DNA of 64,000 nt. Origin: Sphingobacteriia bacterium 28-36-52 (GTDB lineage Bacteria; Bacteroidota; Bacteroidia; Chitinophagales; Chitinophagaceae). The stretch spans positions 62,001 to 126,000 of the forward strand of contig NCGN01000001.1 in assembly GCA_002281575.1 (NCBI GenBank), in the 5' to 3' direction. A model generated the notes under the pieces. It was not told the DNA's origin and made no database searches. It was given only the letters and a program-made list of their open reading frames with translations. A program made the position numbers and the translations under genes. Positions 1 through 8,448 of this stretch are shown here, in pieces (the stretch's first letter is position 1; every line of letters begins with the position of its first letter).

Positions 1-1105
1 CAAAATAAGCGATATCATCGCTATGTATGGTTGCTTTATTAAACTTTGCAACCATGGTTACTTTATTAATGTAGTCTGCAAAATCCTTATTAAAATCTTT
101 ATACCGCATTGCATAATAGTTCCCCAATTTGCTTTTATTTGTTTGCAAATCGAGATTGCGGAATTCCATTATTTGTGGGGTAAACTTAATATCTGCAGCT
201 AATTTTCTTAATTCAAAACCACTTCTGTCTTTTACCCTAATTTTTGCTTTTGCAGAAATAGTGTCTTTATTCATTTCGAGCGAACTAAGTGTTCCATTCA
301 AATTGAACAATTCAATATGTGCTTCATCAAACCCTTTTTTAGCCTTGTTAGCATTGCCCTCAATAAATAATGAGCCATTGTTAATTTGAATGTTTTTTAC
401 CTTGATGCCGATGCCGCCTGGATTAAAATATAATTCTTTGCCATCATAATAAGGAGTGATTTTTTTAAGTTTGGGGGGTCTTAAACCTTCTAAGTTCTGT
501 AGTATGACCTTTGGCTCTGTTAGGGTAATATCATTTATATGGTATAGATTTTTTACAAAATCAATTTTTTCCGCATCAACTTCTAATGCCCCCACATTAA
601 ATGTATTTTGAGTGCCAACCCATAAATCATTTTGAAAAAAATGAACGTTTTTAAGATTGATTTTTTTCAAGTTCAAGTTGACCCCATTTTTCTTCTTCTT
701 AGTAGAGTTGGGAGAGCTAAAATAATCAGCTATAAACTGGTAGTTCCAGATAGAGTCTTTTCTCTGTAATTTAACTACTGCATTTTCTAAGCCAATAAAC
801 TTTAATTCAGCCTTGTCTTTTAAGAAAAACCAATCGGTGATATTTAATTTTAAACTACCCGCATACAATAGCGTATCTTTTTGTTGGTCTCTAATTAAAG
901 TGCCATCCATGCTTACTTTACTGAATAGAGAAATGCTGACTTTATTAATGCGAATTTCTACACCTAAGGAATTGCTCAGCTTCCCAGTTGCATACTTAAC
1001 CAATGCATTTTGTACTACATCTGTTTGTATAGCTAGATACAATAGAATTAGTACCGTTAATAGGATCAATATAAATTTCCTGAATATGATTAAAAATTTA
1101 CGCAG
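1..1105 (-). CDS. TamB-like translocation/assembly protein (AsmA-type N-terminus), partial at left edge
   Basis: This open frame runs off the left end, so only the first ~368 codons are visible. It encodes a short basic N-terminus (RKFL..FRK), one hydrophobic anchor of about 15 residues, then a long beta-rich region with repeated phrases such as IKVKNIQINNGS and, near the edge, a K-A-T-I-H-S-D-D-I-A-Y-F segment typical of the long AsmA/TamB-like inner-membrane proteins of Bacteroidota. These are thought to bridge the periplasm and help outer-membrane biogenesis or lipid transport. The frame opens after a stop at 1124-1126 and has no ATG before the anchor. The best-placed start is a CTG at 1103-1105, giving M-R-K-F-L; an ATG at 1113-1115 lies one base out of frame. 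It follows purB on the same strand, about 55 bases downstream. Family assignment is fairly secure, the exact start is not. Confidence 0.7.
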   Translation of the reverse strand, partial: MRKFLIIFRKFILILLTVLILLYLAIQTDVVQNALVKYATGKLSNSLGVEIRINKVSISLFSKVSMDGTLIRDQQKDTLLYAGSLKLNITDWFFLKDKAELKFIGLENAVVKLQRKDSIWNYQFIADYFSSPNSTKKKKNGVNLNLKKINLKNVHFFQNDLWVGTQNTFNVGALEVDAEKIDFVKNLYHINDITLTEPKVILQNLEGLRPPKLKKITPYYDGKELYFNPGGIGIKVKNIQINNGSLFIEGNANKAKKGFDEAHIELFNLNGTLSSLEMNKDTISAKAKIRVKDRSGFELRKLAADIKFTPQIMEFRNLDLQTNKSKLGNYYAMRYKDFNKDFADYINKVTMVAKFNKATIHSDDIAYF

Positions 1106-1160
1106 GGCTGAGCATTTTACTTTTTACTAATCAGGTTAATAAAGCAATTTAAATACCAAA

Positions 1161-2507
1161 CTAATAAGCAGGGTTTACGCCTGTATAATTAGAAGGGGAA
1201 ATGGCTTTTAATTCTTTTTTGAGTGCAGGGCTAATTTTTAATGAATTGATAAATTGATGAATGGCCGCTTTATCAATTTTTTGTTTGCCCCTTGTTAAGT
1301 CTTTTAAAGCCTCGTATGGATTGGGATAGTTTTCTCTTCTTAAAATGGTTTGAATGGCTTCAGCAACAACAGGCCAATTGTTTTCTAAATCTGCTTTAAT
1401 AGCTTGCTCATTTAATATAAGCTTTGATAATCCTTTTTCTAAGGATTGAATAGCTATACTAATATGGCCCATTGGAACACCCATATTTCTTAATACAGTA
1501 GAGTCGGTTAAATCTCGCTGCAATCTACTAATCGGTAATTTGCCACTTAAGTGCTCTAGCAATGCATTGGCAATACCTAAATTGCCTTCTGCATTTTCAA
1601 AATCAATTGGATTTACTTTATGTGGCATGGCCGATGATCCAATTTCTCCTTTTTTGGTTTGTTGTTTAAAATAATCCATACTAATATAGGTCCAAATATC
1701 TCTGCATAAGTCTATCAAAATATTATTGATTCTTTTTAATGCATCAAAATGAGCAGCTAATGAATCATAGTGCTCAATTTGTGTAGTAAACTGCATTCGT
1801 TGTAACCCCAATACTTCCTCCACAAATTTGTTTCCAAGTAATACCCAGTTTTTCTTTGGGAATGCAATATGGTGGGCATTGAAATTGCCTGTTGCTCCCC
1901 CAAATTTTGCGGCATAAGGGATGCTGCTAAATAATTCAATTTGGTTGTGTATGCGTTCTACATACACCATAAACTCTTTGCCTAGTTTAGTTGGTGAAGC
2001 AGCTTGACCATGGGTTCTTGCCAACAAGGGAATATCTTTCCATTGAGATGCAAGCGAATAGATCATGTTTTGTAAATTAATCAAAGCAGGTAAGTATTCA
2101 TGTTCCATAGCATGTTTCCAGCTTAGGGGAATAGCCGTATTGTTGATATCCTGAGAAGTTAGTCCAAAGTGAATCCATTCTTTCAAATGGGATATACCCG
2201 CTTTTTCTACTTGCTCTTTTAAAAAGTATTCAACCGCTTTTACATCATGATTGGTAACCGACTCCAATTGCTTAATTTGATTGGCATCGTCTACACTAAA
2301 GTTTTCCAACATAGTACGAAGCGCTTGTTTAGCTTTGATTGGAAGTTTAAAGAATTTCTGGTCTGCTAAAAAAAAGAAATACTCTACTTCAACCAATACC
2401 CTGTATTTAATTAGGGCATATTCTGCAAAATATTCGTCTAAATGTGCCACTTTTTTTCTATATCTGCCGTCTATGGGCGAAAGCGCTGTTAATTGGGTCA
2501 GTTCCAT
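1161..2507 (-). CDS. purB: Adenylosuccinate lyase
   Basis: PurB of the fumarase/aspartase superfamily cleaves adenylosuccinate to AMP and SAICAR to AICAR, both releasing fumarate, in cytosolic purine synthesis. The 448-residue length is normal for the family. The superfamily signature S-S-A-M-P-H-K-V-N-P lies at residues 291-300 and carries the catalytic serine on its mobile loop. The general-acid histidine is in R-T-H-G-Q (H166), and the N-terminus has the usual L-S-P-I-D-G-R-Y motif. The ATG at 2505-2507 leaves an approximately 65-base divergent region shared with mqnA. No defect is visible. Confidence 0.97.
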   Translation of the reverse strand: MELTQLTALSPIDGRYRKKVAHLDEYFAEYALIKYRVLVEVEYFFFLADQKFFKLPIKAKQALRTMLENFSVDDANQIKQLESVTNHDVKAVEYFLKEQVEKAGISHLKEWIHFGLTSQDINNTAIPLSWKHAMEHEYLPALINLQNMIYSLASQWKDIPLLARTHGQAASPTKLGKEFMVYVERIHNQIELFSSIPYAAKFGGATGNFNAHHIAFPKKNWVLLGNKFVEEVLGLQRMQFTTQIEHYDSLAAHFDALKRINNILIDLCRDIWTYISMDYFKQQTKKGEIGSSAMPHKVNPIDFENAEGNLGIANALLEHLSGKLPISRLQRDLTDSTVLRNMGVPMGHISIAIQSLEKGLSKLILNEQAIKADLENNWPVVAEAIQTILRRENYPNPYEALKDLTRGKQKIDKAAIHQFINSLKISPALKKELKAISPSNYTGVNPAY

Positions 2508-2559
2508 GTGATTTTTAAATAGGGAATAGTTAAATAGTATAATTAATCTTTTCTTTGTA

Positions 2560-2567
2560 CAAAAGTA
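2560..2567 (-). promoter_or_regulatory. Candidate promoter -7 element of purB
   Basis: Read on the minus strand these bases are TACTTTTG, a full match to the Bacteroidota -7 consensus TAnnTTTG. It would start transcription near 2553, some 45 bases before the purB ATG. I could not find a convincing -33 TTTG at the expected spacing, so support is moderate. Confidence 0.4.
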
Positions 2568-2573
2568 GCTGAA

Positions 2574-3335
2574 TTGAACAAGAAGATACGTGTTGGGGCC
2601 GTAAGTTATTTAAATACTAAACCTATGATGTTTGGTATCAAAAGGTCGGGCTTATTAGACCGCATAATCCTAACCGAAGATTACCCTGCCAGAATTGCTG
2701 CTGATTTAAAAAACGACCAGATAGACATAGGTCTAATTCCGGTGGCTATGATCCCTTCTATCAAAAATGCCCATATAGTTGCCGATTATTGTATTTCGGC
2801 AGAAGAAAATGTAGCATCGGTAGCTATTTTTAGCGAAGTGCCTTTGCAGGAAGTTAAAAAAGTATTGCTCGATTATCAAAGTCGTACTTCGGTTAATTTG
2901 GCCAGAATTTTATTAAAAGAATACTGGCAATTAAACGTTGAATTGGAGTCGGCTTCATTGGATTTCAGGGAACAAATAAAGGGAACAACTGCCGGAGTAG
3001 TAATTGGGGATCGGGCCTTAGAGCAGCGATTGATTTCTCCTTATATGTATGACCTTGCTACGGCTTGGAATAACCATACTGGGTTGCCCTTTGTTTTTGC
3101 TGCTTGGGTTGCCAATAAACCGATTGATCCTGATTTTATTGATGCGTTTAACAGGGCCTTGGGCTATGGGTTAAAACATCTAGATGAGGTAGTGGCAGAG
3201 CAGTCTTTTCCTCACTATGATTTGAAAACCTATTACACCCAAAACATTCAATATAATCTGAGTCCAGAAAAATTAATTGCTATTGAGTTATTCCACCAAA
3301 AATTGAAAAAATTACAATCAGTAGAACTTTCATGA
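2574..3335 (+). CDS. mqnA: Chorismate dehydratase of the futalosine menaquinone pathway
   Basis: MqnA converts chorismate to 3-enolpyruvyl-benzoate, the entry step of the futalosine route to menaquinone. The 253-residue protein starts with the family hallmark V-G-A-V-S-Y-L-N-T-K-P and continues with the periplasmic-binding-protein-like fold seen in MqnA/MqnD (D-I-G-L-I-P-V-A near residue 52). The start is TTG at 2574; it gives the expected N-terminus L-N-K-K-I-R-V-G and no in-frame ATG precedes it. The 3' end overlaps the next gene, a glycosyltransferase, in an ATGA arrangement, so the two are probably translationally coupled although functionally unrelated. No other mqn gene is in the window. 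Confidence 0.92.
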   Translation: MNKKIRVGAVSYLNTKPMMFGIKRSGLLDRIILTEDYPARIAADLKNDQIDIGLIPVAMIPSIKNAHIVADYCISAEENVASVAIFSEVPLQEVKKVLLDYQSRTSVNLARILLKEYWQLNVELESASLDFREQIKGTTAGVVIGDRALEQRLISPYMYDLATAWNNHTGLPFVFAAWVANKPIDPDFIDAFNRALGYGLKHLDEVVAEQSFPHYDLKTYYTQNIQYNLSPEKLIAIELFHQKLKKLQSVELS

Positions 3336-4114
3336 ATGCAATAACTGTCATTTCTATTTGTTTTAATAATCTATCCGATTTACAAAAAACCTGTATTTCT
3401 GTAGATGAACAAACAGTGCATCCCAATGAACACTTGATTATTAATGGCTCTACTACTAATGAAATTGCCAATTGGTTAATAAGCCATCCACAACCGAGTT
3501 ATAGAAGATGGATTAATGAACGGGATAAGGGCATTGGCGATGCATTCAATAAGGGAATTCAAAATGCCCGTTTTTCAATCACTCATTTATTACATGCGGG
3601 GGATAGTTATGCTTCAGAAAATGTTTTAGGAATTGTGAAGTCTTATTATGATGAAAACCCTTTTGTTCAATGGACCAGTGGAAATATTAGGGTAACAAGA
3701 GCTGGCGAAATGGTGGTAGTAGGAAAGCCCTTTGACGCAACTAAACTTTATCGAGGAATGAGAAGTGTAGCTCATCCTACCTGGTTTGTGAAGAGAGAAG
3801 TGTACAACCGAATAGGGCTATTCAATAATGATTTCAAAATAGCCATGGATTATGATTTGATGTGTCGTATAGCCCAAGAGCAATATGGGTATATCAATGA
3901 AACCATCGCTGTATTTGATGATTCGGGCATCAGCACTAAAAATTATCTTCAGTCTTTAAAAGATAATATTGCTATATACGAGCACTATTATGGGTTCTCC
4001 ATCAAATGCAGAATTTGGCAATTTCGGTTACGCATTTTGCATTGGTTATTGCAAACGCGTTTTGGAAAATGGTTGTTTAAAATTAAAAAGGGCTTGGGAT
4101 TAGCCAATGCATAA
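3332..4114 (+). CDS. Family 2 glycosyltransferase
   Basis: A 260-residue GT-A fold transferase resembling the WcaE/PGL-locus type of GT2 enzymes that add sugars to surface polysaccharides. The N-terminal strand I-T-V-I-S-I-C-F-N-N is the nucleotide-sugar-binding start of GT2 enzymes; N-E-R-D-K-G-I-G-D-A-F-N-K-G around residues 62-75 and the L-L-H-A-G-D segment near residue 90 replace the classic DxD and are characteristic of this subgroup. The C-terminus is basic and probably peripheral to the membrane. The start codon overlaps the mqnA stop by four bases. The 3' end faces the TylF-like gene with only five bases between them. Donor and acceptor cannot be read from the sequence. Confidence 0.85.
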   Translation: MNAITVISICFNNLSDLQKTCISVDEQTVHPNEHLIINGSTTNEIANWLISHPQPSYRRWINERDKGIGDAFNKGIQNARFSITHLLHAGDSYASENVLGIVKSYYDENPFVQWTSGNIRVTRAGEMVVVGKPFDATKLYRGMRSVAHPTWFVKREVYNRIGLFNNDFKIAMDYDLMCRIAQEQYGYINETIAVFDDSGISTKNYLQSLKDNIAIYEHYYGFSIKCRIWQFRLRILHWLLQTRFGKWLFKIKKGLGLANA

Positions 4115-4119
4115 AATGC

Positions 4120-4866
4120 TTACGGCTTTACTGCCGACCTTCCTGTTTCATCCATTCTATGTAATAGAATACTTATTTGATTGGCAGCTAAATATTCATC
4201 TACTGCTTTTCTAGAGCCTTTCCAAAAACCATAATCATCAATAATTAGCACGCCTTTCGATACTAAGAGTGGATAGAGTTGTTCCATTTCGTGTTTGGTA
4301 GATTCATACCAGTCGGTGTCTAATCTTAATAAAGCTGTTTTGCCTGGTAAAGTGGCTGGTATGGTCTTTAAAATATCTCCTTGAACGAAATGAATTTTTT
4401 CAGTTGGGTAACCAGTTAATGCAATATTTCTTTTTACTTCTTCTAAGCCAGAATAAGCCCAAACCACGCTAGCTGTTTTTTTATTTAGGTCTTGTTTTAA
4501 CTGAGAAGCGGCATCTCTATTCAGCTGATCTACATCTTCGGCAGTAGGTGCTGTCATTCCTTCAAAAGTATCATAGAGGTACAAATCTTTATCATTTACA
4601 CCCAAGGCTAATAAGGTTTCTGCAATAGCCATCATAGACCCACCCTTCCAAACACCGCATTCTACTAAAGCCCCCGGAATTTGGTTTTTTACCACATATT
4701 GTACACTTTCAATTAACCCATACAGTCGTTCAGGGCTTGTCATAGTATAAGGTCTTACTTTGGCAATAATGTTTTGGTGAATGGTTTCAAAATCAGGAGG
4801 CAATGCTGCTTTTTGTTCGTCTTTACCAAAAAAAACTTTGAGTGCCTTTATAGGTTTAATCTTCAT
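4120..4866 (-). CDS. TylF/MycF-family O-methyltransferase
   Basis: A 248-residue SAM-dependent methyltransferase of the macrocin O-methyltransferase (TylF/MycF) family. These enzymes methylate sugar hydroxyls in macrolides and in surface glycans. The SAM-binding region V-E-C-G-V-W-K-G-G-S lies near residues 67-76, and the L-R-L-D-T-D-W-Y-E-S-T segment followed by L-I-I-D-D-Y-G-F-W carries the metal-binding acidic residues of the family. It lies just downstream of the GT4 gene on the same strand (35-base gap). With the neighbouring glycosyltransferases, sugar O-methylation during polysaccharide assembly is the likeliest role; the substrate is unknown. Confidence 0.87.
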   Translation of the reverse strand: MKIKPIKALKVFFGKDEQKAALPPDFETIHQNIIAKVRPYTMTSPERLYGLIESVQYVVKNQIPGALVECGVWKGGSMMAIAETLLALGVNDKDLYLYDTFEGMTAPTAEDVDQLNRDAASQLKQDLNKKTASVVWAYSGLEEVKRNIALTGYPTEKIHFVQGDILKTIPATLPGKTALLRLDTDWYESTKHEMEQLYPLLVSKGVLIIDDYGFWKGSRKAVDEYLAANQISILLHRMDETGRSAVKP

Positions 4867-4900
4867 TACTATAACTTAAGAAAGTAAAAATAACTGCTAT

Positions 4901-5995
4901 TTAAATAGCTTGATACAATTTGAGGGTTTGATTGGCTGTTTTGTCCCAATTAAATAAATGCGCTCTATTATGGCCTAATTGAACCAATTGATTTTGTAGG
5001 GATTCATTGTATAATAACTCATTCATTTTTTGAGTCATTTCCTCGGTATTATTTGGGTTGATTAATACCGCCGCGTCACCAGCAATCTCTCCAGTACTTG
5101 AACCCAATGAAGTAATAACCGGACAGCCACAAGCAAATGCTTCAATTATAGGAAGGCCGAATCCTTCATATAAACTAGGATATACCAAACATTGCGCATG
5201 GTTGTACAATGATGCCAATTGTTCGTTGTTGTGAATGGGTTGGTATATTACTCTATGATTGAGTTGAAGTTTATTCAGTTGATTTAATTCTGCTTTTTTA
5301 AATGCGCCTCCACCTGCACAAACCAGCCATAAGTCTGGATTGGCTTTCATAATGGGGACTAAGCTTTGCAAAAAGCGGTCAAAATTTTTATAGGCAAAAC
5401 GCTTACCGGTGTAAAGCAGGTATGGCTGTTCAATTAACTTGGGTTGAGTAAATCTGGCAATATTCAAATTAAAACTGTTCCCATGATAAATGGTTTCAAT
5501 TTTATTGGGGTCTACTCCGCATAATTCAATTAAATCATTTCGGGTATTTTCGGAAACGGCAATAATTTTATCGGCTTTACTAATATGTTTGGCTCTTAGT
5601 GCAATGATGTTCTCATAGGCTGCTTGGCCTTGATGAAAACGCTCATCTATCATATCATGAATGGTAATGACCATTGGCTTGCCAGCCGTTCTGTGCAATG
5701 ATGTTTTACTGTAATAGGTAGGATGAAATACATCGAAGGGTTGCATTCTTGCAGCAAAACTATCATAGGCATTCGAAAGCAATCGATTCAAGTCTTTTTT
5801 GCCTTTGAATTGTACTTCATTCCAAAAATTCTTCCCTTTTAACTGCTCTAGGAATATATTGTCTGCAGATAATATGTCCAATTGAATATGGATGCCAGGC
5901 TTCTGCTGTAGTCTATATATTAATTCATAATAGTATCGAGAAATACCACCGTAGGGTTGTTCGCAAAAAATCTGGTAATCATACCTAATTGTCAT
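4901..5995 (-). CDS. Family 4 (GT-B) glycosyltransferase
   Basis: A 364-residue retaining glycosyltransferase. The N-terminal domain carries the acceptor-side motif Y-G-G-I-S-R-Y, and the C-terminal domain has the donor-binding E-x7-E stretch inside Y-E-G-F-G-L-P-I-I-E-A-F-A-C-G-C-P-V, typical of GT4 enzymes. The frame is open upstream to a TTG at 6025, but the ATG at 5993-5995 begins the conserved M-T-I-R-Y-D-Y-Q sequence and leaves room for a divergent promoter region, so I use it. The mannosyl- or rhamnosyltransferase class is common in O-antigen and exopolysaccharide clusters. The exact sugar is not deducible. Confidence 0.88.
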   Translation of the reverse strand: MTIRYDYQIFCEQPYGGISRYYYELIYRLQQKPGIHIQLDILSADNIFLEQLKGKNFWNEVQFKGKKDLNRLLSNAYDSFAARMQPFDVFHPTYYSKTSLHRTAGKPMVITIHDMIDERFHQGQAAYENIIALRAKHISKADKIIAVSENTRNDLIELCGVDPNKIETIYHGNSFNLNIARFTQPKLIEQPYLLYTGKRFAYKNFDRFLQSLVPIMKANPDLWLVCAGGGAFKKAELNQLNKLQLNHRVIYQPIHNNEQLASLYNHAQCLVYPSLYEGFGLPIIEAFACGCPVITSLGSSTGEIAGDAAVLINPNNTEEMTQKMNELLYNESLQNQLVQLGHNRAHLFNWDKTANQTLKLYQAI

Positions 5996-6033
5996 ATTCC
6001 GTATCTTGCCCTGCAATTGCTGCATTTGATAAT

Positions 6034-6747
6034 ATGGTACCTAAAAACTTCAACCCCACGTATAAACATCCTCTTTATTTTATAAGAAAGGGTTTGTACC
6101 GTAAAATTAGTTTATATGCGCCACAACTCAAGGGTAAACTCCTCGATTTTGGTTGTGGCGAAAAGCCATACCAATCATTGTTTACAAATGTGACTGATTA
6201 TATTGGATTGGATTATGATGGGGAAGGACATGATCACCAAAACGAAGGGGTTGATATTTATTATGATGGTAAGACCATTCCATTTGAGAACGAATATTTT
6301 GATTCGGTCTTTACCAGTGAAGTGTTCGAACATGTATTTGGATTGCAACAAATATTACCCGAAATAAACCGTGTAATGAAGCCTGGAGCACAAATTTTAC
6401 TCACTTGTCCCTTTGCTTGGGAGGAACACGAAATACCGGTAGACTATGCAAGGTATACCCAGTTTGCTTTGAAAGATATGGTAGAAAAAAACGGGTTTAA
6501 AATAATCCAAATAGATAAGAATGGTCATTTTATGAGTGCTTTGCATCAGTTATTTGTTTTGTACATTCACGACCATTGGATGCATCGCCTGCCTATTTTG
6601 GGCAAGTCTAATATTTTTAAAAAAATGGTTCGCCAAATTGGGATACCCATTATGAATATGGTATTTAGTTTAGTTGAGCCATTTTGGCCTAAGTCGGATC
6701 GGTTTTATTTAAACACCATTGTAATTGCAGAGAAAATAGCGCACTAA
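6034..6747 (+). CDS. SAM-dependent methyltransferase (class I, polysaccharide-cluster type)
   Basis: A 237-residue methyltransferase with the motif I glycine loop L-D-F-G-C-G-E-K-P-Y near residue 40, an acidic motif in Y-I-G-L-D-Y, and S-E-V-F-E-H-V followed by L-P-E-I-N-R-V-M-K-P-G, as in the Methyltransf_11/UbiE-like group. The open frame extends to 5989, but that part overlaps the divergent GT4 start; the ATG at 6034 gives a typical N-terminus. The C-terminal ~60 residues are hydrophobic and basic, suggesting membrane association. The neighbours are glycosyltransferases, so methylation of a glycan or lipid-linked sugar is inferred. Confidence 0.82.
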   Translation: MVPKNFNPTYKHPLYFIRKGLYRKISLYAPQLKGKLLDFGCGEKPYQSLFTNVTDYIGLDYDGEGHDHQNEGVDIYYDGKTIPFENEYFDSVFTSEVFEHVFGLQQILPEINRVMKPGAQILLTCPFAWEEHEIPVDYARYTQFALKDMVEKNGFKIIQIDKNGHFMSALHQLFVLYIHDHWMHRLPILGKSNIFKKMVRQIGIPIMNMVFSLVEPFWPKSDRFYLNTIVIAEKIAH

Positions 6748-6754
6748 AATCAGC

Positions 6755-7732
6755 ATGAAAAAAATTGTTTATACTGTTTGTTCTGCCAATCATTTAGCGC
6801 ATTGTAAAACAATGGCAGATTCATTTGTTGAATTCAATTCAGGGTATGAGTTATTCATTATTTTGATTGACCAGGTAAATGAAAGGTTTAATTTAAATTC
6901 ATTTAGCCCTTATAATATATTGGAAATTAGCAAATTGAATATTAATGATTTTGATTTAATGGCAAGTCGATATTCTGTAATAGAATTGAATTGTGCCATG
7001 AAACCCTTTGTTGCTAAATGGCTTTTTGAGCAATTTCATCCAGACATTTTATTATATATCGATTCAGACACATGGGTTTTTTCTCCTTTTTCAGAAGTAG
7101 AAAAGAGCTTACTTGAATACGATTTAGTGATTACGCCTCATTTTACCAACGCCTATCCAGACAATGAGTTGCTTCCAAGAGAACGCGATATTTTGCGTTC
7201 TGGTTTATACAATGCAGGCTTTTTAGGCATGCGTAATTCTGCCAATACCCTTGATTTTTTGAAGTGGTGGGCCGGGCATATGAAGGGGGAATGTTATTAC
7301 AATTTTGCGGAAGGGATGGGGGTAGACCAAATCTGGATTAATTTGGTTCCCTTATTATTTAAACAAGTTCAAATTAATCAAGACCCTGGTTTAAATGTGG
7401 CATATTGGAATTTGCATGAAAGAACCCTCCATTTTAAAGATGGGCTTTATTGGGTGAACAATAACCATCCATTGGTTTTCTTGCATATAAGTGGATACCA
7501 GTTTAATACGCCATCTATTATATCTAAGCATCAAAACAGGTATTCTTTTGCTGATCACCGGGTATTAGAAGAATTGTTTGCGATTTACACAACAAAAGTA
7601 AAAGAGAATGGATACGATTTTTATTCAAATCTCTCTTGTGTTTATGCCATTCCTAAAAAGAAAAGTAGGGGAATTATGAAAACCCTGAATCAATTCATTA
7701 AACCTTTGGGGATTAAAATTACTGACCTTTAA
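6755..7732 (+). CDS. Glycosyltransferase, GT8-like
   Basis: A 325-residue protein with a GT-A core. It starts I-V-Y-T-V-C-S-A-N-H-L-A-H, has the DxD-containing segment Y-I-D-S-D-T-W-V-F around residue 100, and a later G-V-D-Q-I-W-I-N-L-V-P motif found in GT8-like enzymes of Bacteroidota polysaccharide loci. It begins seven bases after the methyltransferase stop, so the two are cotranscribed. Its last four bases overlap the end of the convergent MORN-like gene. Sugar specificity is unknown. Confidence 0.78.
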   Translation: MKKIVYTVCSANHLAHCKTMADSFVEFNSGYELFIILIDQVNERFNLNSFSPYNILEISKLNINDFDLMASRYSVIELNCAMKPFVAKWLFEQFHPDILLYIDSDTWVFSPFSEVEKSLLEYDLVITPHFTNAYPDNELLPRERDILRSGLYNAGFLGMRNSANTLDFLKWWAGHMKGECYYNFAEGMGVDQIWINLVPLLFKQVQINQDPGLNVAYWNLHERTLHFKDGLYWVNNNHPLVFLHISGYQFNTPSIISKHQNRYSFADHRVLEELFAIYTTKVKENGYDFYSNLSCVYAIPKKKSRGIMKTLNQFIKPLGIKITDL

Positions 7733-8412
7733 TTGCCGGTTCTTCCTGTAACAATTGGTTTATTTTTCTTTGATTGTTTTTTATTGAAATCCAATACTTC
7801 TTTGGGGAGTATTTTGGTAGCTGTTTTTTTTGCCGTATCTGCCGATTGTTTGGTAACAGAACTATTAACTAGTTTTTCTGCTTCAACATCCGCTTTTAAT
7901 TTTCCCATGATAAATTCTTCAGTTTCTATCAAAGCGCCCGTATTGGGTGAATAGGTTTTCCAGATTCCATGTTTAATAGAATTGCCATCGTTTTTTACAA
8001 CAATTCGTTCGTATTGGTTGGGATTGCCTGGATCTACCACATCTAATGTATCATATGCCTTATCAGGATTCACCGCTCTCCAACTTTCTTCTCTGGCTAA
8101 TCCAGCTAAAGTAAAATATAGGCATCTTCCATTTTTATTGCCCCATTTAAAGTTTTCCTGTGCAATTAGGTCTCCCATTAAATTAAAGGTTCGCCACAAT
8201 CCCTCTTTTCGATTGTTTTTAAATACCCCTTCCGCTTCAAACCCTGGTTCGCCTCTTAATTTGGGAGTGGCTACAATCCATCTGCCTTGTTTTAAATCAT
8301 TAAAATCTACACAGTTTAACGTATCTCCCTTACTGGAAAGTTTATACGATTTACACTGTGAAAAAATGGTATTCACCGAAAAAATGAGCAGTGGTAGCAA
8401 TAGAAATCTCAT
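7729..8412 (-). CDS. Secreted protein with MORN/YwqK-like repeats
   Basis: A 227-residue protein with a signal peptide (hydrophobic residues 3-17, ending at F-S-Q) and several degenerate repeats of the form G-x-F-K-x-N-x-K-x-G-x-W-x-x-Y, for example G-V-F-K-N-N-R-K-E-G-L-W and N-F-K-W-G-N-K-N-G-R-C. Such MORN-variant repeats occur in many exported proteins of Bacteroidota of unknown role. The C-terminal 60 residues are lysine- and threonine-rich and probably disordered. The gene is divergent from the Asp-box protein with 36 bases between starts. No function can be assigned. Confidence 0.65.
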   Translation of the reverse strand: MRFLLLPLLIFSVNTIFSQCKSYKLSSKGDTLNCVDFNDLKQGRWIVATPKLRGEPGFEAEGVFKNNRKEGLWRTFNLMGDLIAQENFKWGNKNGRCLYFTLAGLAREESWRAVNPDKAYDTLDVVDPGNPNQYERIVVKNDGNSIKHGIWKTYSPNTGALIETEEFIMGKLKADVEAEKLVNSSVTKQSADTAKKTATKILPKEVLDFNKKQSKKNKPIVTGRTGN

Positions 8413-8448
8413 ATTACTTACATTCGGATTCGAAAATACAAAGCCGAT

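Noticed and set aside
129..1130. Plus-strand frames 129-389 and 813-1130
   Set aside because: They are antisense to the continuous TamB-like frame on the minus strand, which has coherent protein features; the plus frames have none.
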